A stretch of 64,000 nt of DNA, taken from NCBI RefSeq assembly GCF_964340395.1, contig NC_135552.1:24089181-24153180 (forward strand). Reading direction: 5' to 3'. Shown in pieces: positions 32,201 through 43,642 of this stretch. The position numbers and the translations under genes were made by a program. Below the pieces are notes generated by a model. That model searched no databases and was not told the DNA's origin. It saw only the letters and a list, made by a program, of their open reading frames with translations. Every line of letters begins with the position of its first letter. Positions within the stretch are counted from its first letter, which is position 1. This DNA is from Glandiceps talaboti (lineage: Eukaryota > Hemichordata > Enteropneusta > Spengelidae).

Positions 32201-35200
32201 CAATGTCCTTGCTCTTTGACAATGTTTGTCACCATACTAGTTTCTTTTTAGCACAAAATATAAAACGTTCTTGACAACATAGAAATGCTGTCACCATACA
32301 GTTTATTTTAAACTATCACATAATGTAAAACTTGTTTGACAACATAGAAATGCTATGACATATACCGTTAGTTTATTTTAAACTATCACACAATGTAAAC
32401 CTTGTTTGACAACATAGAAATGCTGTTACCATACTGTTTATTTTAAACTATCACACAATGCAAAATGTGTTTTACAACATAGAAATGCTGTGACATATAT
32501 CCTGGTAGTTCATTTTAAATTATCACATAATGTAAACCTTGTTTGACAACATAGAAATGCTATGACATATATCCCGGTAGTTTATTTTAAACTATCACAC
32601 AACATAGAAATTCTGTGACATATATCGTTAGTTTATTTTAAACAATCACACAATGCAAAATTTGTTTGACAAGATAGAAATGGTACAATACCTTGGTTTA
32701 CCAATACCTGACATTGTCCACACTCTTCAGCATGACAGATTCTTTCACAGCTATGTATCTCACAATTTAGTTTCCACCCACATGTCAAATCACAGTGGAT
32801 TTCAGATACTGTACCACAACGTACTGATTTTCTGATGCACAGTTAAGTATTACATGATAACAAAACGTTTCTTTGAAATATTCGGGTTGATACGAATTAC
32901 CACATAGTTTATTGAAGAATGATTTTTCAGTGAGTGACTTTTATTGATATGAGCTAATAATGATCATGAAATTTCTCATTATTTGAAAATACAATTGTAT
33001 ATGGTAGGGGGTCAAATCATAAAATCTGACCCACTCCTAGGGGTCAACTCATAAATTTTGACCCATTCCTAGAGAGTAAAATCAGTGTGAGTTTTCAGTA
33101 AGGGTCTACAATTATTTGCTAATTTTGGTCTGTATTTTTGTTTCAGGTAGGAAGCTTAGTTCCCAGAGGTACTTTTGGGGTTCCCCATTAAAATTATGGT
33201 ACAACTTATTCAAATCTAGGCACGATAGATTAGGCCCCCTTCTGTTACCAGGGTTACAATATTTCAATAAAACACAGTTACTCTGCTCAGTATTTACATG
33301 TAAACATAAACTATCTGGCAATGGCTGACTTCAAAGGATACTTTGTTCTTCCACAGGCACAACTCTTTGTAACAGTAACTGGGCAGGTGGGACAAGGTCC
33401 TGGATGACACAATCTGTCAAGAATGGGAAAAAAAGAACTCTGGTTGAGAAAATAATACTTACATATTTGCGTGTACAATAAGACATACATTCAGGATTCA
33501 TAAATAATTTGCTTATCCTAGATCCACACATACCATTTGTTACTATTTAGTATTTCCTAACCCAGTGACAGGACACTGCATATATGGCATGAAATGGCAA
33601 GTGTTATTTTGATGACACAGATAATTACAAGCCACTACCTACATATTGAGTATTGACTATATTTAAAGTTATAGAGAACAACACATGCAATTCTTCAAAT
33701 GAACCAAAATATAACACAGAAAAATGTGATTTATCAATACTTACAGATTACAAGTGTGTGGACATGATGTTTCTGTTCGTCTTTTTCTACAGATTTCAGC
33801 ACAGCTGTGAGGTGTTTGCATCCGATGCCATTCTGGATCTCTAACTTGACCACAAAAACACCTGTACACTGACGGCACTTTATGGCAAACATTTTGACAA
33901 GCTGGGCACCTCCAGCCCTCTGCACTTTCCACTGAAATAAATGTATGAGATATACCAGATGAAAGGGATCAACAGATAATACAATGTAATAATGATGGGT
34001 TATTGGTTATAACATGTCTTGTAAAATATAATTGAAACTGTTAGGACTCCTGTTATAGAACTGCAAATATAAAATGTATATATTTTTTTTTTTGTAAACA
34101 ATAATTTCTTGCATTACAGATTAGATGGCTTATGCTTGAATACCTTATTACCAACTTTTGTTGAAGAAACTTTTATCTATTTTCTTCTTTTATTGACTAA
34201 AACGACTAAAATGCAATGTTATCAAAAATGGACTTGGATGACCTTAGTGACCTCTGATCAAAGTTCACCTGCTTGTGAGGAAAGGAGTAGTAAGTTCTGA
34301 AATGCGAGTTACAGACATACCTGCACTGGTTGCTATGGGCGACCTGGCCCATTTTCTGACACAATGTAAATGGAAGACTGTATAACATGCCTGACAACTC
34401 CATACAGCTACCTGACATCTGATGACATCAAAACACACCATACACTCATATGTACCATTGCTTAGAGATTCAATCATGGAACCTGTGAAAAATTGCAAAA
34501 TCATGGTTTTACAAAATATTGTATCCCTGCTTGAAGTAATGGCTCTAAAATGTTAATGGATTATGGCATTATTTTCAGTATTGAAAATACATTAATACAG
34601 CATAAACGTTCAACAATATAGCATGAACAGCTCAACAGAATAACATAATTCTATGGTTTGTGAAATTGAAGTCTTTGCTAATGTGACACTTGTACTCAGT
34701 CAATTTCAGTAGTCTCCATGAAAAATTGAATTACTGAGTTACAATGTAAAATGCACTACAAATTGGGAGAACTGCCTTTGTTCAAAGAACCAGATATATT
34801 GTAATAACTTGAGGGTTCAGCTAACACTTTTAATGTGTACTGGGGTCTATCTGCTATCTGCATTATGTACCATAGGGCCAGTGAACACTGCATTGTGTAC
34901 TGGGGTCTATCTGCTATCTGCAATATGTACCATATGGCCAGTGAACACTGCATTGTGTACTGGGGTCTATCTACTATCTGTGTTATGTACCATTGGGCCA
35001 GTGAACACTGCATTGTGTACTGGGGTATATCTACTATCTTGAATATGTACCATAGGACCAGTGAACACTGCATTGTGTACTGGGGTCTATCTACTATCTT
35101 GAATATGTACCATAGGACCAGTGAACACTGCATTGTGTACTGGGGTCTATCTTCATTACGTACCATAGGGCCAGTGAACACTGCATTGTGTACTGGGGTC

Positions 35201-36391
35201 TATCTGCTATCCATACTTCCAGTCAACACTGTACTATATGCACTTTCTGATTCTATGATAGATCCTACAATTCTGTTACATACCTGTTTGACTCTCCGTA
35301 GTTTGTTCTCTTCTGTTCATCATAAAATTCCTTCTTCTACTCTGCATCCCATCAGAATGGTATGATTTGGCAGACCAAGGTGTTGCTAAATCTTTGGAGT
35401 TTTTATTCTTGTTATATTTCTCACCATCAGCTGCTTTATTATTGCTCCAGTTGTTAAATCTCCTCCCTGACTGTTCTTTCACAGTCTTCATTGCTCTTGC
35501 ATGATCAATATTTTCAAATTGTCTATCAGTATTTTCCCCAGCACCTTTGGATGTTTTTGATTTGCTTTCATTCTGTTTCTCTAGTAATGAACTAATAGCA
35601 TCAAGTGTATCACTTTTGGGCTCTACTCTTTCACTTGACCTATGTTCTTTGTCTTCTGCAGAGGAAAACCTCTGTGCCTGTAGATTTCTGCTTGTGTCAA
35701 TGTCTTGATTTCCAGGGAATTTCCTGTCTTGATACTCTCTTCTGCTAGATCCACGCCCCGCAGACCTTGCCTTGGTTGGGTTTTGATCAACTTTACGTTC
35801 TGTATTCTCAGATGGGTTTCCTATTCCTTCAGCATTGCCTGTTACTTTACTGTGAGAGTCATTCTTTCGCCCAGATTCATAACCAGCGTATCTATCATTG
35901 CCATGATGTCGCCATGATTGGCTACTCTGTTGGCTGCCTTGTTGTCTCCTACTCTGTGACTCAGTTTGTCGATATCCTCCATAGCCATGATATTGTCTAG
36001 GTCTACCACCTTGATTACCAGGTCTTTGAAAATTATCTCTATAATCATTAGCACCAGTATTTTGACCATCACCAAAACCACTTCCCCCTGTGGTCATATA
36101 TGTTTGCTGCCCTCCATACATATAGTTTGGCTGGTCAAATCTTGGTTGGTGTCTTGGTGGATAGAAACCTGCCATTTGAGGGGTGTTGTTGTAGTATGGA
36201 TTATATCCTGTATTTACAAATGTATTTGGAGGATTATTGTATGGATCTGTATTATACCAGGTCACTCCAGACTGAGGATCATAGTATTCGGTGTATCCAG
36301 CACTGGGATCAATATTCATGTTGGTGTGGTAAGTGGGAGTGTTGTAAAGAGGTTGTGTACTCATAGACTGGTCATTCCATTGTCTATTCAT
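23042..36391 (-). CDS. NFX1: NFX1, NF-X1-type zinc finger transcription factor / E3 ligase
   Basis: Twenty exons join in phase: 36391-35284, 34482-34321, 33931-33745, 33413-33342, 32831-32692, 31941-31833, 31185-30971, 30599-30385, 30121-30013, 29536-29337, 28669-28565, 27896-27777, 27390-27299, 26754-26650, 26201-26160, 25588-25499, 24882-24816, 24374-24229, 24059-23949, 23135-23042. The product is 1162 aa; human NFX1 is about 1120. Exon 1 encodes a low-complexity Tyr/Asn/Gln/Ser-rich N-terminus of about 369 aa. Exons 2-3 encode the RING-type finger ([31 protein letters not shown]). Exons 4-12 encode tandem NF-X1 fingers (for example [13 protein letters not shown] and [18 protein letters not shown]). 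Exon 18 is the R3H domain ([14 protein letters not shown], residues about 1050-1095). The tail YFDMVQ resembles human DYFDVQD. The family acts in the nucleus on X-box promoters and binds RNA through R3H. Three tandem arrays abut its exon junctions. Confidence 0.95.
23178..23255. repeat. (CAA)n microsatellite
   Basis: About 24 CAA-type triplets with CAG and TAA interruptions in NFX1 intron 19. The poly-Cys ORF on the other strand is an artefact. Confidence 0.97.
23878..23929. repeat. 26-bp tandem duplication
   Basis: Two perfect adjacent copies of the unit beginning CTGTCGCTAGAGTATTGGTA, located just after the exon 19 donor in NFX1 intron 19. Confidence 0.9.
26760..27195. repeat. tandem duplication of about 215 bp in NFX1 intron 13
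   Basis: Two copies, each starting near AACACATTCAGTTAATAGTG and ending near CTAATC-TGTCCTCAATGA, separated by a few bases and differing at roughly a dozen sites. The first copy begins immediately upstream (in transcript sense) of the exon 14 acceptor. Confidence 0.9.
31160..31535 (-). repeat. 42-bp array of splice acceptor plus exon 7 start in NFX1
   Basis: Nine copies counting the genuine one, mostly 42 bp (one 45, one shortened). On the minus strand each reads TTTTTCTACACAG then AGAGTTGTCATGTGGTAACC. Each copy therefore carries a pyrimidine tract, a CAG acceptor and the first bases of exon 7 (codons ELSCGNH). The copy nearest exon 7 runs on into the real exon. The frame stays open through eight units, so use of an upstream acceptor would add about 14 residues ([14 protein letters not shown] type) per unit. 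Confidence 0.95.
32255..32683 (-). repeat. 60-75-bp array adjoining the exon 5 donor of NFX1
   Basis: Six to seven units contain GACAACATAGAAATGCT, ACATATATC and TTTATTTTAAACTATCACAC. In transcript sense the first unit starts only about 9 bases after the CAAG|GTATTG donor of exon 5. Several units carry CAAG followed by GTTTAC, a donor-like word. Confidence 0.9.
34828..35230. repeat. 60-bp minisatellite in NFX1 intron 1
   Basis: About seven units of TGTGTACTGGGGTCTATCTG followed by CTATCTGCAATATGTACCAT and GGCCAGTGAACACTGCAT. It ends about 50 bp from the exon 1 donor. The unit length allows open frames on both strands, which are artefacts. Confidence 0.95.
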
Positions 36392-36396
36392 AGCAT
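36388..36396 (-). promoter_or_regulatory. minimal uORF overlapping the NFX1 start codon
   Basis: The minus strand reads ATGCTATGA. A two-codon uORF (ATG CTA TGA) begins at 36396 and its TGA overlaps the main ATG (36391-36389) in the form ATGA. A likely acceptor (GATGAACAG) lies about ten bases upstream, so both would be near the start of the second exon. This arrangement could allow termination-reinitiation. Confidence 0.5.
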
Positions 36397-36419
36397 GATT
36401 GCTATCTGTTCATCAGTAT

Positions 36420-38285
36420 ATAAAAAGAAGAAAAACAAGCTATAGTTAAATATCACAGCAGATACAATACCACATACATTGCATCTATAAGGTAAAATTT
36501 TCAGTGTTTTTACTAAGGGCTTAAATAGGTACAATGTAAATCTAACAGGGCTCTCAGACAAAATTACTGTAAGTTTTATGGGAATCAGTGCCACTTTTAC
36601 CCCTTTCCTCTTTCTGTTACCATGGTTCCCATCCTTAACAAATACATATTCAAAATGTGGTGTGGTGGGGCAGGTATACGAAAGTAAATTAAACAGGTTC
36701 ATATCTCAAAGTTCTATGGGAGAGGGAGAAGGGAGGGGACAACTTGAACTTGTAAAATCCGAGCTGTGTCAATACATAAGGCTATAGTTAAATATAGCAT
36801 ACAGTATCACATAAATCAATTCAAATTCTAGTGTGATAGGGCAGGTATACTAACTAAAGTATATAAAATTACATTTATGTATCTCAAAATTAAGGAGGGT
36901 GGGTGGGGGGGGGGGAAATTTGAACTTGTAAAACCCCATCTGTGTTAGTATGTATGGTTATTAATCAATATATAACCAAAGGAACTGCAAGGTATTCTGT
37001 GTACAAGCCTTCTGACCAAAGTTGCATACCAAGGCTCAGACCATCTTGGCTTGGAATGGTTATTCATTCAGCTTAGGAAATGTGGGTAACATAAGGGGTC
37101 TTTTAACAACAGGTCAAAGATTCATAACAAATCCTATGTCACACTCATTTTCTGGCTAAATGAAGAAAAACATCCCCAGTATTGAGGAAAATATTAATAT
37201 ATCTGGACAAGCTTAAGCGGTATTACATAATGCCTATGAAAATAATGGCAATTTAGAAAGTTTTCACTCAGGGTTTAAGCACAGTAGAACCAATGATGTA
37301 GATGCCTGCTGTTGTGATGTGGAGTGATGAACAAATAAATCATACATTCTTTTCAAATGTGTGCAACATGGCTGGAATTTGTATGATACACAAGTGCAAC
37401 AAGTCTAGGTATCTGTCACATAGCAACAAAGGATAATCTTCGATTAAATTAACTCCCAAGACAACCATTTTATATTCCTAACATTCAAATTTCAACCAAT
37501 CAACACCATATCAACGTATTACTTTTTATTAGATCAATTACTTGAATGATTAAAAAATTGTCTGCACCACACCATTGTACAAGTTTAAAGAGATTGACAC
37601 ATAGGACAGCATCTGTCTGGACCAAACCATTGTACAAGTTTAAAGAGATGACACATATGACAGCATCTGTCTGGACCAAACCATTATATGATCATAGGGA
37701 TGATACACCTGATCTAAGTACACTACCTTGTACCAATAAAATGGCTGAACCAATACAACAAAAAATCTTCTACTAAATATTATGGTAACTACGGTTGCTA
37801 TTTATTATCTTGGTTTTTACTATGTGATTTCAACGATAAATTAATTCGGAGAAAGTGTGTCAGCAAACGGAAGTACGGATACAGATAATTAGATTTATGC
37901 TGTGGTCCATAGGAATAGTGACACTAATGTAACCATATGTGCAACGAACTATGATATTATCAATAATGTGAGCTTACAAGAAAAACAAACATCGACTCTG
38001 TATTAGTTAGCATGACAACAAAAAACATTTAGTGACAAGACCTACTTCTTCGTTTAAAGTTGGTTTGCTGTGATCATGAACACACGCATATACAGGGCAT
38101 GGATCGAAACCCTCACTACTGCTGTGCGGTAAGTATAAGAAAGTCAGTCTGTTCATATAACTACTTAATGTACTGAAAAATAAGAATTGATCATCTGTTA
38201 TCATTTTTTAAGTTACCTTAGTATTTTTGACTGGTATGTTACAGACTGAGAGGCAATCAAGAATGCGTCAGCTATGATGCATAAT
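36420..38285. other. NFX1 upstream region and GPCR 5' flank
   Basis: No coding exon is seen. A long G-run lies near 36900. A 54-bp unit (CCATTGTACAAGTTTAAAGA plus GACAGCATCTGTCTGGACCA) is repeated 2-2.5 times at 37565-37690. CGGAAGT at 37868-37874 is a possible ETS site. A pyrimidine tract and AG upstream of the NFX1 ATG suggest a noncoding 5' exon somewhere here, not located. Confidence 0.4.
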
Positions 38286-38355
38286 ATTGAAGACGCTAAA
38301 ACAGTTGCCAAGAAGTATTGAAGACACTAAAACAGTTGCCAAGAAGTATTGAAGA
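38286..38355 (+). repeat. 30-bp tandem duplication in the GPCR leader
   Basis: TATTGAAGAC-CTAAAACAGT followed by TGCCAAGAAG is repeated twice, with a third partial copy running up to the receptor start region. Confidence 0.9.
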
Positions 38356-38366
38356 CAGCAATTCAC

Positions 38367-39419
38367 ATGGAGAACAGCTCAGCTATCAACAATTTGATTC
38401 CGTCTCTCCAAACAGTAACAGGGACCGGTAATGAGCCATTCAAACCAATCGAGCCTTGGACTGAAGCACTAAGTCCTACAATTGTCACTTTACTCGTCAT
38501 ACACTTCACTCTCTGCTGTGTCTTTGGAATCATTGGTAATTCATTAACCATCATTGCCATATGTAAAATACCAAGACTCCACTCTGTACATAATTACTTC
38601 ATAGCAAATTTAGCTGTGGCTGATTTCATGATTAGTTCCATTGTTCTGCCAGGTAGAATCATCGCAATTGTACACCAAAAATGGCCCTTTGGTGACACCA
38701 CATGTCAGCTGGAATCATTCATATTGCGAATTACAATGATATCATCTTTCTTCAGTCATATCATTATTGCTATAGACAGATATATTGGTATTACCAAATC
38801 ATCAACACTATATTCTATGATTTTCACTACACGAAATATGGTCGCAATGTGTGCCTGTGCATGGCTTCTACCAGCAGGCATTTCAGTCTCTCCGTTCTTT
38901 GGGTTTGGAGAGTTTGGGTATAATTCTCTTATGGTTATATGTGCTCTGACTACTAGCCCACAGAACATGAACCTAATGCTTATATCTGTAGCCGTAAGTA
39001 TTACTCCTGGAAGTGTGGTTATTCTTATTTGTTATTATCTCATATGTAAAGAAATATGTGCTAGCACACGAAGAATAGCCAATTCTACTGAACTACCCAC
39101 TATATCAAGAAACACCGCACAAATGTTCCTACAAAATGGACATGACTCGATAAAAAGAAGAAGAAAAAAAGACAAGCAAGTGACAATAACTTTATTTCTT
39201 ATTTATATTGTTTACTTAGTTTGTTTTCTACCACTGAATGTTGTTTTCATTGTAGATAGAGAAAACACATGGGGGAGATCAGTTTGGTTGATATCAAGTT
39301 GTTTGGCCACTACCCATGCATGTTTGAATGTTGTCATTTATGCCTGGAGATACTCGCAGTTAAAAAAGGCATATATTTGTCTTTTAGCTTCAGTTTGTAA
39401 ATGTAGATGCTTTCACTGA
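38367..39419 (+). CDS. rhodopsin-class GPCR, melatonin-receptor/moody/GPR84-like, one coding exon
   Basis: A 350-aa receptor from the first ATG at 38367; the frame is open a little further upstream but without another ATG. It has an N-terminal glycosylation site (NSS), then seven hydrophobic segments. TM1 has GNSLTI and TM2 has LAVAD with the conserved Asp. A Cys before TM3 (TTCQLES) pairs with one in ECL2 (VICALTT). TM3 ends in an intact DRY (IAIDRYIGI). A basic third loop (IKRRRKKDKQ) is followed by CFLP in TM6. TM7 reads LNVVIYAW, so the usual NPxxY is NVVIY. The tail is short and cysteine-rich (CKCRC), likely palmitoylated. It presumably couples to G proteins at the plasma membrane. The ligand is unknown and the subfamily is only approximate. 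Confidence 0.88.
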   Translation: MENSSAINNLIPSLQTVTGTGNEPFKPIEPWTEALSPTIVTLLVIHFTLCCVFGIIGNSLTIIAICKIPRLHSVHNYFIANLAVADFMISSIVLPGRIIAIVHQKWPFGDTTCQLESFILRITMISSFFSHIIIAIDRYIGITKSSTLYSMIFTTRNMVAMCACAWLLPAGISVSPFFGFGEFGYNSLMVICALTTSPQNMNLMLISVAVSITPGSVVILICYYLICKEICASTRRIANSTELPTISRNTAQMFLQNGHDSIKRRRKKDKQVTITLFLIYIVYLVCFLPLNVVFIVDRENTWGRSVWLISSCLATTHACLNVVIYAWRYSQLKKAYICLLASVCKCRCFH

Positions 39420-41125
39420 GGAATCTTAAACTTAGCCCTGTTCGCATGGCCATGACCACTAAAGTAGGTCAATGGTGTCTATTCTGTCTGTTGTTGTTTC
39501 ATCACAGCTCTGCAAAAGTCTGTGGTAATACTGAGGAATTTGATTGATGGGATCGCCCATCAAAAGCCATCAAGAGCAAATGTGTCATCAAGAAAGAAAT
39601 ATTCAAATTAAGGGTTTAGCTGATATTTCTTGGTCAAAACTGTGCCCTGAAACACTTAGCATGACATATACTGGTTGATTTCCCAGTAGGTGGTTACACT
39701 CTGAAGGGCAGATCGATTATTTTGTAATTTTTTTGTTGAATTAATATTTCATCTCGCCCATCACACATGTTTACATGGATGTTTACATGTCTTAGATAAA
39801 GCAACAATAGCTGGAATTAAGTCATGGAAGTACAGCCAGACTAGTGTGTGATGAATAAATAAGTAATGTAGAATACAAAATGTGAATATTAATTTTATCT
39901 TGCTCATACATGCATGATGCGGTACTCTACAGTACAGTCACACAATTATTTTCTCTTTATAATGCTACTGAAAGCACATCTTTGGTAGAAAAAGTATGTA
40001 CTGATTCATAAATCTTGTGCTCTGTCAAAAACATCTGGCGAACAGTTTGTTTACAGTAAATGAATGATCCTATGTATATATAAACTGTATGGTCAATCAT
40101 ATTCCAACAAACCTCATTAAATTGACAGTTGTATATCTCAGTTTTTCTAGGCGATTTTTCAGATTTCACTGAGTTCAGATGGAGGAGCTATCATTTTCAA
40201 AGTCCAAAAAATAAATTTTGACTTTAAAAATAATTACTTCAATAAAAAATACACACTTCTTAGACAGACTGGAATAGAAAAAAGATTTGCAGAGAGAAAA
40301 TTATTTGGTACTATTATTTTTCATTTCCTTGGAATTTTTGATGAGGATCTGGAGCAATAAAATAAGTTTATGAAATAAAACATCCCTTATCTGTCCATTA
40401 AATATATTAAAGTCTTTCATGAATGGCATATTCTAGAATTTCAGTTCCATGTTTCATGTTACTAAGCAACAATAATGTACCCATTAAACTAATTCATAAA
40501 CATGTGATCCATATCAAAGACCTGTAAATTTTTATGATGTATATAAAGCTGGTCTCAGAATCAGATAGTCTCATATACAGAAAATCATGATGACGTCCAA
40601 AAAAAGCAGTTAAACACAAAATAATACCACCGAGACTACAAGAAATGTTCAACCTTCACTACACACCCACTTAATGGGAAAGGGCATGTCTTGGCTTGTA
40701 TTGGAAAAATTACCTAAAAGTTGGAGAGAAAAGCTTGTCATCAAGACTTTTGCAGGTCAAAGTTCAAATGTTTGTTGACACTATGGTAACCACTATTATT
40801 CCAATGATGTATCTGTAACACAGTGGTTTAGAAAGATTTAATCTAAATTTAAAGTCTGTAGAAGTGACGTTTTACAGTGGGTGTTAGGAGACCATTTCCT
40901 GTATTCTCAATGGTATTATTTTTTGTTTGACTGCTTTCGTTGGTGTGATCGTAGTTTTCTGTATGGGACTATATTATTCATTAAATTTACAAGGTACATG
41001 AACATCAAGCTTCATAATTTATAATGTGTTTTGTTATCATCAACATGTGTAATCAATTATAAGAAGTTTGCATTCTGAACATATTGCCTACTTACCAAAG
41101 ATTATTTATGCAAATGCAGCATTAA
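39420..41125. other. GPCR 3' flank, no further gene
   Basis: AT-rich sequence. AATAAA at 39854-39859 is the first good plus-strand poly(A) signal after the receptor stop. The small minus-strand ORF at 39957-40169 has no recognisable family. Confidence 0.4.
39854..39859 (+). terminator. candidate poly(A) signal of the GPCR gene
   Basis: AATAAA about 435 bp after the stop codon, followed by AGTAATGTAG. Positional inference only. Confidence 0.35.
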
Positions 41126-41129
41126 AAAT

Positions 41130-41300
41130 CATAGGCTGTTTACCAAAACCTAATCAGTACTCCACATTGGCTATCAGAATCTCTATAACAAATTTTCATT
41201 TCAAACAAGCGAGGGGTTCTTGAGATATTGATGATAGAGACAGACAGAGAGACAGACAGGCATACTAGACAGAGAGACAGACAGATAAATGCCCATTACC
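41130..41300 (+). repeat. repeat ending in (GACA)n
   Basis: A stretch with TTGGCTATCAGAATC, AAATTTTCATTTCAA and GGGGTTCTTGAGATATTGAT leads into GACAGACAGAGAGACAGACA. This type of sequence recurs in aquatic invertebrate genomes. The class is unclear. Confidence 0.5.
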
Positions 41301-41789
41301 TCTTATCTTTATAAGCTCCCCACTGTCCCCAGTGTTCTCCCTCTTTCTGTTTTCAAGCCTCTTTCGTTAAAAGTTGATTTTGTCACCATATGTGCATGAG
41401 GCCACCATACGACAGTTTATTTTGATAACATACTGTATATTCATTCAAGCATTGAAAGCTGAATAGCTTAGAGATGACAGGATGAACAACTGACATTTAT
41501 TAAGACATAAATATGAGTTTATAAGCTTGGAGACTGGCATTTATTGTAACGTTACAATTGACACAAATCAGCTACCAAATGGAAATATGATATCGTACAG
41601 TAAATTTGTGGTATAAATTAATGATCTAAAACTATTTATGGTCTGCATAGCACAAATGAACACTGTCTTAGATAAATTTTATTAGACATATACATGGAAC
41701 TAGCAAAGTACAAAAAAACAACTTTTATGATATGTGGACACATATGGAACTCTGCCTACTGTCTGATGGTTATGTAGTTGATAGACTGT

Positions 41790-42175
41790 AGTTGATCTAT
41801 CATTCCAGATCCATTTGCAAAGCTACATCCATCATTAAGGATTCCAATCATCCATCACATACATTGTTTGAATTTTTACCCTCAGGTAGGCAGTACAGGA
41901 GTATCAAAATGAAATCACATTTTAGGAAGAGCGTTTATCCATCTGTGATTTGCATTTTAAACCAGTCCTAGGATTTTTTAACATTTGTTTAGTTTCAATT
42001 CATGTTATTTGTCTCTGCATTTATATTTTTTTAGTGTCATGTATGTCAATGTTTTAGTCAATTTGTGTTTTCTTTCCAATCTTTAGTTTTCAATTTTATT
42101 CACCTCTTTTGATGAGTGCATGTGGAAAGCCAATTTCAAATGCATTTTTATGTAAATGGCAATAAAGTCAAATTA
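41790..42175 (+). mobile_element. 3' fragment of a CR1-group LINE
   Basis: A readable segment translates as SIIKDSNHPSHTLFEFLPSG, then RQYRSIKMKSHFRKSVYPSV, ending in ILNQS and stop. This matches the terminal region (DxxHPLxxxFxLLPSGRRYR) found after the reverse transcriptase of many invertebrate CR1/Rex-like LINEs. A 3' UTR follows and ends GGCAATAAAGTC. The reverse transcriptase itself is missing, so the copy is severely 5' truncated. Confidence 0.65.
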
Positions 42176-42179
42176 ATAT

Positions 42180-42835
42180 TATTAATGTTATAGTTACATA
42201 CTATAGTCTATTTTTGGCTGTGATGTGTTACTCATGGGTGGGAGGGTCTATGGATTATCTCATATCTTCAGCTTGTCCTCATCCCATATAGTTGTTATTG
42301 TGAGCTGTTACCCTTTTAGTTCTTTCAAGGGAGTTTTGTATGTATGTTGAAACACAGTCTCTCTACTCTACATATCATAGATAGCGGAACTGTAGTTAAG
42401 TAGGTGACTTATCATGCCATGTGATTGACAGGAACAGCCAAATTCAGTGTACCCTTTATAGTAAGCCCTGTTAGACACATAAATTACTCTGAGGATGGTC
42501 ACAGACTTTGGGTTGACAGTTCTGCAGTTACTATTGAAAATTTCTCCTGTGAAACATTTTAGCTAGTGAATTCCAGATTTTTGATTGGTAATGTGAGTAG
42601 AAATGTAACACAGTTTGTCACCCAAAAGATGGATACAACAGATGAAAGGAAGACAGTATTCAGTAATACATAGCAGAAATACCCCCCCCCCCCCCCCGAT
42701 TAGTTTGAATTCTGTCTCAAGCATGTAACACAATGGAATTGAATATTATTTGCTTTCTTGTGTTATCCTTGGTAGTACATTTATTAGCCCATTTTGCATG
42801 GCTGTGTCTCTGACTTGATTCTGACAGCTGTTGCT
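42180..42835. other. no gene recognised
   Basis: AT-rich sequence with a C-run near 42681. No coding exon or known repeat is visible. Confidence 0.3.
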
Positions 42836-42838
42836 CAC

Positions 42839-42955
42839 ATACCACTGGCCATAGCAGAGTCACATGAATGTCAATGGTACCACTGGCCATAGCAGAGTCA
42901 CATGAATGTCAATGGTACCACTGGCCATAGCAAAGTCACATGAATGTCAATGGTA
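42839..42955. repeat. 38-bp tandem repeat, three copies
   Basis: Three almost identical copies of TACCACTGGCCATAGCAGAG plus TCACATGAATGTCAATGG. The third copy has one A for G change. Confidence 0.95.
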
Positions 42956-43224
42956 TTACTGAGATTGAGATGTGATTGCCATGGAAAGACTTCCACTATA
43001 AAGATCATCAAAGGTGGTGTCTTTGCTACAGGTAGTTTAAAGGAAATTTGGAAAATGGGGCATTCATGCATTCTCTATGACAAAACTGTTCCTGAAATTC
43101 TAGGTACACAAGAGACAGGTCATTCAGTGTCATTTTGAAGGGTTGACTCCTACAACCCAGACAGTGCATTATGTGGAAGGAGCGCCTGGGTCTTTCAGGC
43201 TCGAGTCTTATCTTAGAGTGTCAT

Positions 43225-43510
43225 TAGCCCATCTACACTGCACTAAAAATCCTATCTGAGGTAGGATTCAGGATAGTTTGAAACCCGTGTAGACGCAAAC
43301 GCGTCCTGAAACCGTCCTGACTTGTCTTGGGACACCTTTCAGAGGTTTCCTGAAACCCTCCTGATTCGTCCTATGTACTGTCAGGACGGAGTCAGGAGAG
43401 AACGCGCGACATCTACGCCACAGCCTTCCTACGTGTAGACACAAATCTATCCTACCCCAGGTAAGACTTGGGACTGCCTCAGGTAGGATGACCTACGTCT
43501 AGATGGGCTA
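43225..43510. mobile_element. 285-bp inverted-repeat element
   Basis: It begins TAGCCCATCTACAC and ends in the reverse complement TAGATGGGCTA. Arms with GGTAGGAT and CCTGA-type words extend inward, and the element is richer in CpG than its surroundings. Internal repeats of CCTGAAACC-TCCTGA occur. No coding frame is seen, so it is MITE-like. Confidence 0.65.
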
Positions 43511-43642
43511 GTGTACCACATCAGTCACGTCCGTCCCCGGGCCACAATCCCTAGATATCACCGGGATTGTAATTCTACGCAATACACTTTAACTGTTTTC
43601 TATCGTTTACCACCTTATTCTTATGCTCTCCAAAGAATAGCC

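Noticed and set aside
34756-35365. Repeat ORFs on both strands in NFX1 intron 1
   Set aside because: Produced by the 60-bp minisatellite; exons 1 and 2 join cleanly in phase around it.
41280-41400. Minus-strand open stretch with a possible GTAAT donor considered as an exon
   Set aside because: No matching acceptor with homology and no neighbouring exons; it lies by a (GACA)n repeat.
42944-43138. 64-aa plus-strand ORF
   Set aside because: Starts inside a 38-bp tandem repeat, has no recognisable family and no convincing splice context.
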